A DNA stretch of 37,245 nt from Pezizomycotina sp. ARF18. Taxonomy: Eukaryota > Ascomycota. The stretch spans positions 1-37,245 of the forward strand of contig AZLU01000315.1 of the NCBI GenBank assembly GCA_002224055.1. The letters are read 5' to 3'. Position 1 is the stretch's first letter. Every line of letters begins with the position of its first letter. The position numbers and the translations under genes are program-made. Below are positions 12,964-23,752 of the stretch, in pieces. The notes beneath the pieces are model-generated. The model saw only the letters and a program-made list of their open reading frames with translations, had not been told where the DNA came from and did no database searches.

Positions 12964-12974
12964 GGGGGGGGGGG
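12964..12974. repeat. G11 homopolymer
   Basis: Eleven consecutive G at the end of an A/G-rich strand; the only long G run in the window, about 60 nt upstream of the YND1 start. Confidence 0.93.
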
Positions 12975-13390
12975 TGCTGAGAGCCGAGGGAATAACTAGA
13001 TTGCTGCTAACATTTCTTCTGGTTCGACTGCGGGCAGCAACCATTTCATTCGAATGAAGAGAAACGACTAGCGAAGTTCAAGAGGACGGTAAGAGAGATC
13101 TTAAAAGAGATCAAGCAGCTGTGATGCCGCTGTAGACGGGATTGAGAGCAGCAAACCGGCGGTGCGAGATGTCGAAAGCGATTGTAAGTTTAGTGTTAAT
13201 ATGCGTCTGTGACGGCGATGATATTGTTGCTGGGCGGTAGATGGTAGATACGGACTTTGCTGGCTGTTACTACTTTGCTGCTGCTGGTTTTTTTTTTTGT
13301 TGTGTGCGTGGCATACGTGGGAGAAGGAAAGCAAAGGTGGAGGTGGTTACTTAATTTTTGAGCTCCGCGATTTTTGTTTTGGCTCTCCCG

Positions 13391-13414
13391 AAAAAAAAAA
13401 AAAAAAAAAAAAAA
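13391..13414. repeat. Poly(A) tract, 24 nt
   Basis: Uninterrupted 24 A in the YND1-RhoGDI divergent spacer. Confidence 0.95.
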
Positions 13415-13741
13415 TCACGTTGTTGCAATAATAATGGAATATAAACTTCAAAGTTGAAGCAAACATGCCATAACCGTATAAATAATATTTTATATACTGA
13501 TGTACAAAGCTAGGTAAATACCTAAGTAGTACTAAGAAATACTTAGGTATATATATATATTGTGTGTATAATCTACTAATTAAGTATAATTACCTATTAT
13601 TTTATCGTGATACTGTTCGTCCACGTTTGGTGATACCTTTTTTTTATTTTAGCTCGCCTTCCTCAGGTTTGCAGCTTTGAAGCAAGCTAATATTACTTTT
13701 TTTGTCTGGGAACTCCACAAAAACCAAGTCTTTACCTAAGG

Positions 13742-13793
13742 CCCCCCCCCCAAAAAAAAAAAAAAAAAAAAGAAATAAATAAATAAATAAATA
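13742..13793. repeat. C10-A20 block followed by (AAAT)n
   Basis: Ten C, then 20 A, then about five AAAT units, in the RhoGDI upstream region. Confidence 0.93.
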
Positions 13794-14268
13794 CCTACTA
13801 CCCCGTATATCAATTAATATTATATATACTTAACTATGTTAACAGTACTTGGTATATAAATAAGCATTACTTAAGTACTTAAAAATCTTTCAAAGAATTA
13901 TCTCTTTTAACTCTTTCTTTTTGTGAGCAGGTACCAAGTTTCCTTCCCCCCTCCCTTTTTTTTTTTTTTTTGTAGCTTAAAACCATATTGTTGTTATTCT
14001 GCAAGCAAGCTAGTCCAAATTATTTTTGCCAATTCCTTCCCTTATTAATACTAGCTACTTAAGTATAGAGTAGTAGCTATAGCTTGGAGGTATCTCCTCG
14101 CTTACATTCTTTTGCTATATCACTTTTTCAAACTCCCCTTCTTACTTATTACCTCCTGAGCTTTGACACTTACACTCTTACCGTGCACAGAAAAACATTC
14201 CAAGCATTAGCAAGCTTTGTCCAGAAAACAGCTCCGACAATTCACAGCTAGAAAGCAGAAAGAAAACC

Positions 14269-15509
14269 ATGGCGGACAACGACGATCTTCAGGCAACTCA
14301 GACAGAAGGGTGGGTGGGAAACAAACATGCATACCGACTACTTCTGTGCTATTTGGACGCCTGTCAGAAAACGCGCATTCAGGCGCAACAGCCGTCTTCT
14401 TCACATTCTTCTCTCCCTTTTTACATTCTTCATTTATTCATTCCTTGCATTGAATCATTCTATTGTTCCTTTTTCTTGTTTCTTCTCTCTTTTAGTCCTA
14501 TTGAATTCTTCTTAATTTCGCCTCCTTCCAGTCCTTCCCGCTTTTTTTTTTTTTTTTTGGTTCAATTTGTCTGCAAAAGAAACTGGTTCAAATGAGCTCA
14601 TCCAAATATCTTTATAAACACTATTTAGATACAAGCCTGGCGAGAAGAAAACCATCGATGAATACAACAAACTTGGTGCGACCTCCGCCATTGCTCTCCC
14701 TGCCTGATCATAACACCCTCGTCGTACTAACCACGATGTCTCCCCTTCTACACCAGATGAGAATGACGAGTCTCTGAAAAAGTGGAAGGCCTCACTCGGT
14801 CTAGGTGGCGCGACAGGAGGAAGCATTGGAGAGCCTGTGATGCGAGAAAGGTCTCTTTTAACTCCTGATTTACATGCTTTAAATATGCATTGTTTTAATA
14901 ATATATCGATTAACTCTCTCTCCCTTTTTCGTTCTTCTCAAAAGGTCGTGATATTAGGTCTAGGAATCAAAGTCGCCGGTCGAGATGACCTAGTCATGGA
15001 CCTTTCTACCGTGGTGTCTTCCAGTGCCGCTGAACTCCCGGGCACGTACGTTATCAAGGAAGGTACCGAATATCAGCTTTTTGTAAAGTTCCGCATCCAG
15101 CACGACGTCATTTCGGGCTTGAAATACCTGCAAGCCACGAAGAAGATGGGTGTCAGGGTGGACAAGATGGAGGAAATGATGGTAAACCATTGACAATGCC
15201 ATTGAATTTTACTTTAGAGAGAGTTTTGTTTGCTGAGCGATTTGGAACAGGGAAGCTACGGCCCTAATACCCAAGAAAACCTTCCTACGAAAAACATGTA
15301 GGTCTTCGCTTCCGTACTTCCATGGATCTTTGTGGAACGTGCTGTTGACATTGCGGTTTTCTTTCCTCGAAATAGTCAAGCAAGAAGATGCTCCGTCTGG
15401 AATGCTGGCCCGTTCGACTTACACGGTCCACAGCAAGTTCATAGATGATGATAACACTACCCATCTCGAGTTTAAGTGGAAGCTAGAGATCAAGAAGGAT
15501 TGGGCGTAG
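14269..15509 (+). CDS. RDI1: Rho GDP-dissociation inhibitor (RhoGDI)
   Basis: Extracts prenylated Rho/Cdc42 GTPases from membranes and holds them in GDP form in the cytosol. Six exons: 14269-14309 (MADNDDLQATQTEG), 14629-14675 (YKPGEKKTIDEYNKL), 14757-14850 (DENDESLKKWKASLGLG, SIGEP), 14945-15181 (VVILGLGIKVAGRDDLVMDL, YQLFVKFRIQHDVISGLKYL), 15251 to about 15296 (GSYGPNTQENLP) and 15376-15509 (QEDAPSGMLARSTYTVHSKF, HLEFKWKLEIKKDWA, TAG). The N-terminal regulatory arm and the C-terminal immunoglobulin-like prenyl-binding domain are complete, about 197 aa. Intron 2 has a textbook TACTAAC branch point. The GEPGDARK join requires one extra G near 14836, and the exon 5 donor near 15296 also lacks bases. 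Start is the first ATG and fits the family. Confidence 0.97.
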
Positions 15510-16077
15510 GAACTCTTCCTCCGGAATGGCGTGAGGGTGATCGGAGGAAAAGAGCTAATACCTCTATATTCAAGTCGAATATACAGTGGCAAAGCTGCCG
15601 CTAGCTTTGAACCATTCCCCCCCCCCACCTTCTATCTTGTACGCTCATCATCAGTAAACAGCCTTTTCCCTTGTTTCTTGAACTTTTCCAGCGAAGCTCT
15701 GCGATATCCTCGAAATATCTAGAGCCCAGACTATCACACAGTTCTCATTCTTCTACTCCCCATTTCTTCCCCCCTCTTTTTTGTTAATTTTTTTAGCGAG
15801 AATAAATCAGTCAAAGAAAAGAAAAGATAACCTAAGCTTGGAGCTTACTTCCCCTCACTTGCGACTCAGCCCGATCGTCAGTTACCTTGGCAAGGTATTT
15901 AACTTTTAGGTGAAGTTTTTTATATAATCATATTGTACAGTCCATCGAATAAAGTAGCACTGTGGAACGCCGTATTATACTGGAACAGAAATGGAAAGGA
16001 AAAGATAACGAAACGACTAATTTACCACCAAAGAAATAAAAGTAGACTTAGAAGGTATAGGACCGGTTATATCAACG

Positions 16078-16109
<32 letters not shown>

Positions 16110-16187
16110 TTAATCAGGTCGACCCCGTTCAACGCCATCAAATATTTTCGTACATTTTTTTTTTTTTTGGGCATAGATTCATATTCG
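15510..16187. other. Convergent 3' spacer, RhoGDI and POLD4
   Basis: Shared 3' region. It is C/T-rich near 15620-15780, then AT-rich with a 30-nt A run (16078-16107) and a 12-nt T run ending at 16168. No supported gene. Confidence 0.6.
16078..16107. repeat. Poly(A) tract, 30 nt
   Basis: Uninterrupted 30 A about 80 nt beyond the POLD4 stop codon. Confidence 0.95.
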
Positions 16188-16977
16188 TTAGTTCTCCTGG
16201 AGCTTGGTCACAAGCAGATCGTGAATATGCGCCATGCAACCAAGGACGTCTTCGTCTTTGGCAGATCTGGCCATGTCTGCATCGACGAGAACAGCGAGAA
16301 CCTCGATTGGAGGATTAAGGTTAAGCTTATTGGCTCGGATCCAGCGTTTAAGCCGCGTGATGCCAATGCACGGCCCGTACTGTGACGAGAGGTCGAAATG
16401 TCTGAGGATCTTTTCTCCTTGCGTAAGGCCTTCCTGATGAACTATAAAGAGAAAGAAGGGTAAGCACAATGACTCAGGAATCTTGTTTATAAAAAAAAAA
16501 AAAAAAAAACGATACGTGGAGATGGCATACCCGGACGGGTCATCCTTGAGTTTTGGATGTTATCGGCGTAGGATTTAACCTGGCGGTGGGAAACCTTCGA
16601 GACCCTTTCCTGGACGTCTTGCGATAGCTCCTCCGACAAGTACGTGTCTCGTTGGATTTTAATAACGGCCGGCGCCAATTCGTCGTCTTCCTCTCCCTCG
16701 GCTGGAACTTCTACGGTTTCGTGTTCCTGATCCTTCGAGCCACCTTGCGGAGCCGGCTCAGGCTGCTTGAGCTGTTCGACAGCCTTATCAGCATCCTCCT
16801 CTTCCTCCTCAGTTGGTTGGATGTGAATTTGCTTGGTCGCGGGGGCTTCTGAATGTAGGACTGATTTCGCATTCTTAACTCCCGCCGATGCGGCAGATTG
16901 GTAATCCTTGACGGCGTCGACTTGAAAGCGGCCGTAAGCGATTGCTGGTGTGTCTTCGTCGTCTTCTTGATAGGCAT
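16188..16977 (-). CDS. DNA polymerase delta subunit 4 (POLD4/Cdm1-like)
   Basis: Smallest subunit of replicative DNA polymerase delta. It stabilises the complex and is absent from Saccharomyces cerevisiae. The ATG at 16977 opens MPIKKTTKTHQQSLTAAFK, whose QQSLTAAF resembles a weak PCNA-interaction box. A Glu-rich acidic linker follows (EEEEEDADKAVEQL), then RDTYLSEELSQDVQERVSK. An intron at 16442-16530 (GTATGC...TATAG, with a 19-nt poly-T in the sense strand) joins RMTRP to VHQEGLTQGEKILRHF. The conserved domain follows: DLSSQYGPCIGITRLKRW, LNPPIEVLAVL and KDEDVLGCMAHIHDLL, to TTT-CTC-style C-terminal residues QEN and the stop at 16188. There is one single-base break at about 16921 (AFK to VDAVKDYQ). 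Otherwise it is open throughout. Confidence 0.96.
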
Positions 16978-17188
16978 TTTTGCAGGGGTCTTGCAAGGTT
17001 AGAGAGTAGAATAATTCTCTGTGAAGTGAGTCAAGATATTATTATCAAGAAGATATAAATATGTTGTAATAGAAAGTAAGTACTTAAGTAATTTAGTAGT
17101 ATATATAGGACGCGTAGAGGAGAGGAAGAGAAAGTGTAGTACTTGGAATATTTTTACGTGGGGAATAGTGATGATAATGACTGATGAT

Positions 17189-17223
<35 letters not shown>

Positions 17224-17994
17224 CGGGGAGGAAAGATAATAATGATTCAGAATTTACGGGGGAGATTTCTTGGCAAAGCGGGCAAAAACAAAAGTTTCAA
17301 ACGCTTTGACAACTTTCACTAACTTTTTTTTCTATACTCCTTTAATAATAAAGGTATTTTTTTTTCTGTCATGGCAACCAACCAATTACTAGCGATGTCT
17401 AAACTAGTTAAATTATTCTTGTTCTTGAAGCAAAGAGGAATATTCACAAGCTTAAGGTTTCGTATAAAGTCGTTTCTAAATTACAATTGCTAGAGGTCCC
17501 GACCCTGTTCCTAATTGCAAGGCACGTAGCCGAGAGAGTCTGAACAGTGGAAGAAAATTTGGGAGGGGTAAAAAGGTAGCGAGGTGATAAAGCGCTGATA
17601 GCGTCGAGTGAATAAGTATAAACTATTTGAGGGTGTTCTAATCTACTAAAGTAATTACTATGCATAGATAAATTGGAGATAAAGAGAAACCGCCTTGATT
17701 TCGGGGTATCCAACCCGATATACTTCTTTTGAACGCTCAATGGTCAAAACTTGCTAAAGGGAACGACAATGATAATAATAATATCCCTTGAAGTACCTAT
17801 ATAAGTAGCTAAATAATGAGCAAAGCAAAGAAGAGTTAATGGCAAGAAAGAAGAGGTAAAGCTCCGTGGAGGCGGTGGGCAAGACAACAGGTCGCGCCTC
17901 GTTTACTTATCAAATATTTCCCTTCGAGGCTCGCGGTTGAAGTGTAGACAGGAGGGTAATAAAAGAAATACAAGAAGAAAAGTAAGGAAGTATG
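16978..17994. other. Spacer, POLD4 promoter and VMA16 3' end
   Basis: About 1 kb of AT-rich sequence between two minus-strand genes. It has a TACTTAAGTA-type palindrome near 17079-17091, a TGA trinucleotide repeat (17189-17221) and scattered ATAATA repeats. A minus-strand frame at 17444-17740 lacks an ATG start and has no recognisable domain. Confidence 0.55.
17189..17221. repeat. (TGA)11 microsatellite
   Basis: Eleven perfect TGA trinucleotides with degenerate copies upstream (about 17169-17188), in the POLD4 promoter spacer. Confidence 0.93.
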
Positions 17995-18989
17995 TTATTC
18001 AAAATCATTGGCCTTGCCAGATACCAGCAGCCCGATGATGAGACCGAAAAGACCGAGAACACTTCCGAAAATCTCGACAACAAGGATCTTGACAAATCTG
18101 TGAGGGGTGTTTTTATTAGCATTCCCAAGTTTCAGGATCGATTGCCGACGGGGAACGGAAAGCTTACAGTGTGGGTCCGAAGCGTCTGCGAGCGCGGCAG
18201 AGCTTCCTGTTATTCCAACGGCGACTCCGCATATCAGGTTACAAAGCCGACTGTGAGACCCGCCCAAAACAGGGCGTAGCCTGTATACAGATTTCCTTTG
18301 GTGAAAACCTTATCCTCATCGACGTATGTGATGTGTGCGCTAAAAACGATGCCTATAAAAAAAAAAAAAAAAAAGAGAGAGAGAGAAGCAATTTTGGTTA
18401 GCACTGGGTGCTCAACTGTGCTGGTAGTCCGCGGGCAGCTTAAGGAAGTCCGGTCCGTACTCATAATAACACCATAGATCGCAACTACTTCGCAGAAAAT
18501 GATAGAAATCAGGTTTTTGGTTCGGATTCGTGGAGCCCGCACGCCTCCACCCAGAATACTGGACCGGTGATAAAGATACCCCTAGGGATCACGAGAGAAC
18601 AAGTCAGCACACTTGGAAGAATAAGAATAAGATGGGTATGATTGATAATGATGATGTTTCGGTATATTCTTCTCCAATATTGCAGGCAAATTTCGTCGGG
18701 GACGCCTGCGAGAGAGAGCAGACTAGCCCGTGTCACATACCATGCCGCGCCAACCACGCTTAACCCAATGCAAAGACCGATGCCGAGCGATGCCCAACTG
18801 TATGGCGAGGTAGTCGAGAGGAATTTTCCGACCTAGAACACACAATTTTAGTCGTCTTTGTACGTATTTTCCAGCCGGCATATCCTATGCAGCCGGGAAC
18901 TTACGTTAAATTGTTCACCGTCGCCGGTAAGTATCATATCTAGCAGTTTACCGAAATTAGCAAAGATTCTTCCGGGAGACGAGTTTATT

Positions 18990-19028
<39 letters not shown>

Positions 19029-19102
19029 CAGAGAAGCGCCTTACACAACGTAAGCACCGTAAGTGCTCCAACTCCGACATAGCTCTTCGTGTAGTAACCC
19101 AT
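17995..19102 (-). CDS. VMA16: V-type ATPase proteolipid subunit c'' (Vma16)
   Basis: Proton-translocating proteolipid of the V-ATPase Vo ring in vacuole and endosome membranes. Six exons with GT-AG joins: 19045-19102 ([19 protein letters not shown]), 18905-18939 ([12 protein letters not shown]), 18741-18832 ([31 protein letters not shown]), 18461-18581 ([32 protein letters not shown]), 18168-18352 ([54 protein letters not shown]) and 17995-18097 ([28 protein letters not shown]). The Glu in FCEVVAIYG corresponds to the essential proton-carrying residue of the family, and a second Glu lies in VVEIFGS. Missing bases near 18560 (T), 18245 (T) and 18173 (C) break the frame. Length about 200 aa, normal. 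Confidence 0.97.
18992..19025. repeat. Poly(T) tract, 34 nt, in VMA16 intron 1
   Basis: 34 T on the top strand, read as 34 consecutive A in the VMA16 pre-mRNA, beginning about 19 nt after the intron 1 donor. Confidence 0.95.
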
Positions 19103-19794
19103 TTTCCCCTTTTCTGTTTGCTTTCTTTTTCCCTTCTAGTTCGTAACAAACTATTTCTTTATATGATTTGTCGTTGATAAAAAAGTCGGGGGAAAAAGAC
19201 TTTCTCGTTGTTGTGTGAAATCTTCGATGGCACGGCAATCGAATTTGGAAATATCGTAAAGGGGAAGATAAAACCGCAAAGACTCGGGATGAAAGATCAG
19301 TATTCACAGCTATAATAGAACGATCGTTCTGTGATTTATCCCCGAGCTTGTCGGACGGTTAGATTCGGTACGTGCGAGAAGGGTGCAAGTTAGAAACGCG
19401 TTTGTGTTGTCGTAAACCTGCGATTGGGCGTTGAGGAAGACAGATCACGGAGAAGATTAAAGTTTGCTTGCATATAAAAATTAATTCATTAAAATTGCAA
19501 AGGAAAAGAGAAAAAGAAAAATAAACGTCACCTCAGAAAACTCCGGTATTATGTAATACAGCAAGCCCGGGTAAACATTTTTCCTCCTCCGGGGGCTATA
19601 GAGGAACCTCACCGATAAGCTCGTGAGGTAAACTTAAAAAGTACACCAATAAGGTTTCGATGTATGCTTGCTAAGAGGTATATCTTTTATAGCAGTTCGC
19701 GCTGCCGTTTGCCGCCTCTACCGTGAAGCACTCTTTTTGACTTGTTGGGAGCGCCTTGCGAGAGCGGTTCACAGTTTTAACCGCCTCTTTTTTC
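19103..19794. other. Divergent spacer, VMA16 and SDR gene
   Basis: 692 nt holding two outward promoters. GC content is moderate near 19320-19440. No microsatellite or convincing open frame was seen. Confidence 0.6.
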
Positions 19795-20987
19795 ATGACA
19801 ATGAATACCTTGGCAACGCTCAGGAACAAGCGCTGCTTCGTTACTGGTGGGTCTCGCGGCATCGGCTTTGCAATTGCGCAGGCGTTCGCGCGAGCCGGAG
19901 CATCCTGCGTGTTGGTCGCTAGGGACCCCGTGAGGCTGAACGAATCCTTGTCGTCGATTCGGAAGCTCGCTCCAGAACTGAACCATAGCGCCATCTCCGG
20001 GAACGTTGGTGAAGCAGACTTTTGGAAAGGCGTGGTCAAAACAGAGGTCTGTATACCCAAAATTTCATGATATATATATAACATGTATCCTCAGCAGGTC
20101 ACGCAAGACCGAAGATCCAGTTCTTACCAAAGATCACTGGAAATACCACATTGAATCAGGTCTGATAATTTATATTTGACTTGAAGCCAGATATCGACAT
20201 CCTCGTCAATGCGGCTGGTATTTCATCCCCTCTTTGCCAAATCGGCTGTTCTGCCAGATTCTTCTTCTCTAGACTCCGATGAAGCATTCTTCCCTAACCA
20301 TTTTTGTACAAAAAAGGATTGTCAACACCGTCCCTCCTAGCTTCTACGTCCTATGAATCAATCGACAGAACGATCCAAACCAATCTACTAGGGTCTATAT
20401 ATGGCTGCAAAGTATATGCCCGCCTCATGATGAAGCGCAAGGAGGGTTCGAGTTTCACTTTCGATGCGTGATATGCTATGACGAGCTAAGACTGACTCTA
20501 AAACGTGTGACCGCGCTGTCGTTTTAGGGTTTATACTCAACATCTCGTCCGTGCTAGGGATCAAAGGCGGTAAAGGCGACGTGTTTACTCTGCAAGTAAA
20601 GCTGGTATACTAGGTAAACGATTTTACTTAACTATAACCCGGTGTTCATTCGGGTTGTTTTTTTTTTTTTTTTCCTTTATTGTTTATTTTCGAAGAACTA
20701 ACAATTGCGCGATAATTCCCTAACATCGACTTTGCTATAGGGCTAACACGGTCGCTGGCGGTCGAGGTTGCCCGGTACAATGTTAGAGTCAATGCAATAT
20801 GTCCAGGGTATATCGAAACGGATATGACCAAAGGCATTAACGATGCGGAAAGAGAAAGAATACGAGTTCAGACGCCATTGCAAAGGTTTGGTCAGGCGGA
20901 TGAAGTCGCTTCCGTAGCGTTCCTGCTCGCACCAATAAATTTTCCACTGGGAGCATCGTCAATGTGGACGGCGGGCTTTCGATATGA
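19795..20987 (+). CDS. 3-oxoacyl-ACP reductase-like SDR (Oar1/FabG type)
   Basis: Classical short-chain dehydrogenase, NAD(P)H-dependent. The best fit is the reductase of mitochondrial type II fatty acid synthesis, but other SDRs are possible. It starts MTMNTLATLRNKRCFVTGGS with the TGGSRGIG cofactor motif (two in-frame ATGs, 19795 and 19801). Then AFARAGASCVLVARD, KPDIDILVNAAGISSP, FILNISSVLGIKGGKGD with the catalytic Ser, and YSASKAGIL, the YxxxK pair recovered across a frame change near 20590. An intron at 20614-20740 joins to GLTRSLAVEVARYNVRVNAI, CPGYIETDMTKG and LQRFGQADEVASVAFLLA. The end reads GSIVNVDGGLSI then TGA (20985-20987) after a shift near 20940. At least two more introns lie in 20047-20540, not fully resolved. 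No clear mitochondrial presequence. Confidence 0.88.
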
Positions 20988-21414
20988 GCTGAAAAGTTGG
21001 TCTTTGGAACATTTAACCACGGGACAACGAAATAAGAAAGATGAACTGAGCGCTTCCCAGCCGCCAGCTTTTTTGAAGCTCTACTGGAAATACTTGTTGG
21101 TTCCCCATAGCCTTATTTAGTACCAACCACGCCAAATTCGACTAAGCAAAGCAACAAAGAAAACAAGGAAATGATACCATTTTTATCTGAGCCCCCAAAA
21201 AAAAAAAAAAAAAAAAAAAAAAGCCTGTTGAGTTATGTCTGCCGCCGTCCACGGAGAAATACAGAATGTGATTTACAAACCAACACCGTAAGAAGATGAC
21301 CTGCCGAAAAAAAAATTTACATCTATGATCTTTCGCTACCCAACGATATTAATTGTTGGCTTTTATGCCATGAAACATGAATTGGTAGATCAGGGTGGAT
21401 AAGAATTAACGAGG
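20988..21414. other. Convergent 3' spacer, SDR gene and UBA2
   Basis: Shared 3' region with a 26-nt A run at 21197-21222. The plus-strand open frame that runs to 21120 is an artefact of the frame break near the SDR C-terminus. Confidence 0.6.
21197..21222. repeat. Poly(A) tract, 26 nt
   Basis: 26 A between the converging SDR and UBA2 genes. Confidence 0.95.
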
Positions 21415-23752
21415 TTAATCGATCTCGATATAGGCGTTATCTAATATCTCAATTTCAACGGAAGCCTTGGTTTTCTTCTTCGAAGGGGATAACTCCATAG
21501 GATCCGAATTCTCGTTCCTCTTGCGCTTCTTATCACTATTGTCGTGCAGGGGTATTTGAGACTTGGAGGTTCAAGGGCGCCTTTACCGCTGAGGACCATG
21601 GTCGGAGCCGGCGGCTGCTCGGTTTTCGGTTTCAGGGGAACAGTGACACCCTCAGGAATCTGGAATGGTGGGACATTTGGAGGGAAATCGCTACCAGGTA
21701 TAAGAAACCAAAAAAAAAAAGGTCAATATCTTCCTAAAGAAAACGAAGATATTAGAGAGAACTCACATTTCAGTAACCTGGAATATCAGATTCGCTTTGG
21801 TGTCTTCCTCCGATTCATCCATCACGGTAACGAAGGACCCATCCGATATGCCCAACTCAGCGAATGACTTTTCCAGATTGTCTTCAAAGTCCGGATCAAA
21901 GATCAAGTTGTTATCCAGGACGAGAGCAAATGTTTGGCTGGCATAACCCAAGGTGTTCTGGAGACATGACTCCACTATATCCTTGAGCATCGTTCGACTC
22001 GTGTCCACGGCGAGTTCAACTTGCGCGGCACCGCAGACCTGGCAGGATTGATTAGGCCCTCGCAGGACTTCCGTGTTTAAGGCGCGGTCTGTAGACATGG
22101 AAAGGAAAATCATCTTGGCCTCGTTGATCCTCTGCCTGAGAACTTTAAACGCTTCAAGGACACAGAGTCCTGCTGTAATTGCGTTTGTGGTCGCGATTGC
22201 AGGGATAATATTACCCGCCATTTCTGTGCGAAATGTAAGTATCTGAATTGAACAAAGCAAGGGCCTCCCTTTGAGGAGCACTCACGTTTAACGTCGAACT
22301 TCGACTTGCAGCCAATGTTGAAAATTATAGATCGGAGATTTGAACTAGCAGTAACAAAATCCAGAGCATCTTCATCGTCCTTGTCAAAATCGATTTCGCA
22401 ATCCTCTCTGCCGTTTCCCTTGTCTCTCTGCACCCTCTTGCTGAGCCGGCCGAGACTATCGACGAATAGTGCAATGTTTTCCCATAAAGTCCACGCAGTC
22501 TGGTTCTTCTGGACGGTTTCCTCTGCATTGATGTCGGAAATCATGTAATCGTTGAAGGAATCAAGCGGTTCCGGCTTGGACGCGTTGACCACATCTGCTC
22601 CATACTTCGGAGCCTTACTATGTCGTCTCTGAACACTTTTTCAAACACATTCTTTGCAAACTCCGGAGAGCCTAAGGTACCTCTTATCATCGTGAGGGCC
22701 TTCGCCTCGGCTTTAAGGTTCTGGAGTTCTTCGGCTGAGTGTTTGTCAGTTCGAGAATCTAAACAGTCAGCGGGGGAGAGCCCTTTACCGTTTTCAGTGT
22801 CGTTGCTGTGGTCAAAATCATCCGATTCGTCGTCATGGCGGCCGAAAAGCTCACTAAAGCCCCACGTCAGCACCTGAAAATTACTCCAAACAAGCTAGCG
22901 CCGGTACCTAAATAAATAGCTTTTGGCCCAAACGATGCAGTGAATAGGCTGGCTCGGTGTGCTCCGTATCGTACAGACCGGAAAGCTCTTGGGCACAGGC
23001 TTAGGCGTGCAGTCGTAGCACTCAGTTTCATTCTGCGAAAAAAATAGACCTGAATTAACATTTCGTATCAAGGCACGCCGTTTATGATACAGGGCTAGTA
23101 CCTTCTTGATCACCTGCACTGACCATTAAACCCAGTAGTTCCGCTCTCGATCAACGGGACATCAGCTGAAAGGCACATCTTGTTGACGTGTCTTCTGGCG
23201 TCAAGGTTATCCAGGGCGTTGAAGACGAGGTCGAATTGTTTGAACCATTTTATCTTATAAATGGAATCCTTGATGTTTCCGTGATGGGCAGTAATCTTTA
23301 CGTCGGGGTTGAACTTTCCAGCAGTTTCTGCAGCCACCTGTGAAAGAATTCCGTCGGTCAGCATCGAGGGGAGTAAATAGTTTTGTAGATTTGACGTACA
23401 ATAGCTTTCGACTTTTTATGTGCTGCATGTTGAAAAGAAACTGTCTGTTAAGGTTGCTCAAGTCGATGGTGTCCATGTCGATGACGTGAATCTCGCCGAA
23501 CCCAGAGAGCACGAGGTTCTTGAGAAGCTCGCATCCTATACCCCAGCACCGACGACCAGTATTTTCGCCTTTAAGAAAGAAAGAAAAAAGGTCCGGGTGG
23601 ATGCACAACAAATTAGCGTTCGTGAGCCGATACGAAATTGAGAACAAGGCGCGCGCCGCGATGCCACGGAAAGAAGGCGAATGGGGACTTACGGCTTGGA
23701 GCCGCGATACTAGGGCCGAGCCGAGAGCACGTTTAGCGGGATCGGACCGCAT
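21415..23752 (-). CDS. UBA2: SUMO-activating enzyme subunit Uba2
   Basis: Catalytic half of the nuclear SUMO E1, which works with Aos1 to adenylate SUMO and pass it to Ubc9. Exon 1 (23693-23752) gives [20 protein letters not shown]. After intron 23569-23692 comes [20 protein letters not shown] (nucleotide loop), then [20 protein letters not shown]. Introns at 23338-23399 and 23033-23101 flank [38 protein letters not shown] and [14 protein letters not shown]. Then NETECYDC (zinc CxxC), [20 protein letters not shown] with the catalytic Cys, [14 protein letters not shown], and after intron 22224-22285 [23 protein letters not shown] and a ubiquitin-like domain. The tail has [16 protein letters not shown] and [15 protein letters not shown] missing base near 23541 breaks GAGGIG, and others occur near 23405, 23115, 22870 and 22600. 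Confidence 0.97.

Larger units (their letters stand above)
12910..14268. other. Divergent spacer, YND1 and RhoGDI
   Basis: 1.36 kb containing both promoters and the densest set of simple repeats in the window: an 11-nt G run, A runs, a C10A20 block with AAAT repeats, and several TACTTAAGTA-like palindromes between about 13510 and 14070. A Gln/Ser-rich minus-strand frame at 13101-13334 has an ATG but no recognisable relative. Confidence 0.6.

Noticed and set aside
13101-13334. Minus-strand Gln/Ser-rich small protein
   Set aside because: Low complexity, sits in the YND1-RhoGDI promoter spacer, no family resemblance and no visible splice or coding context.
17444-17740. Minus-strand 98-codon frame between POLD4 and VMA16
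   Set aside because: Begins at a non-ATG codon and shows no recognisable domain.
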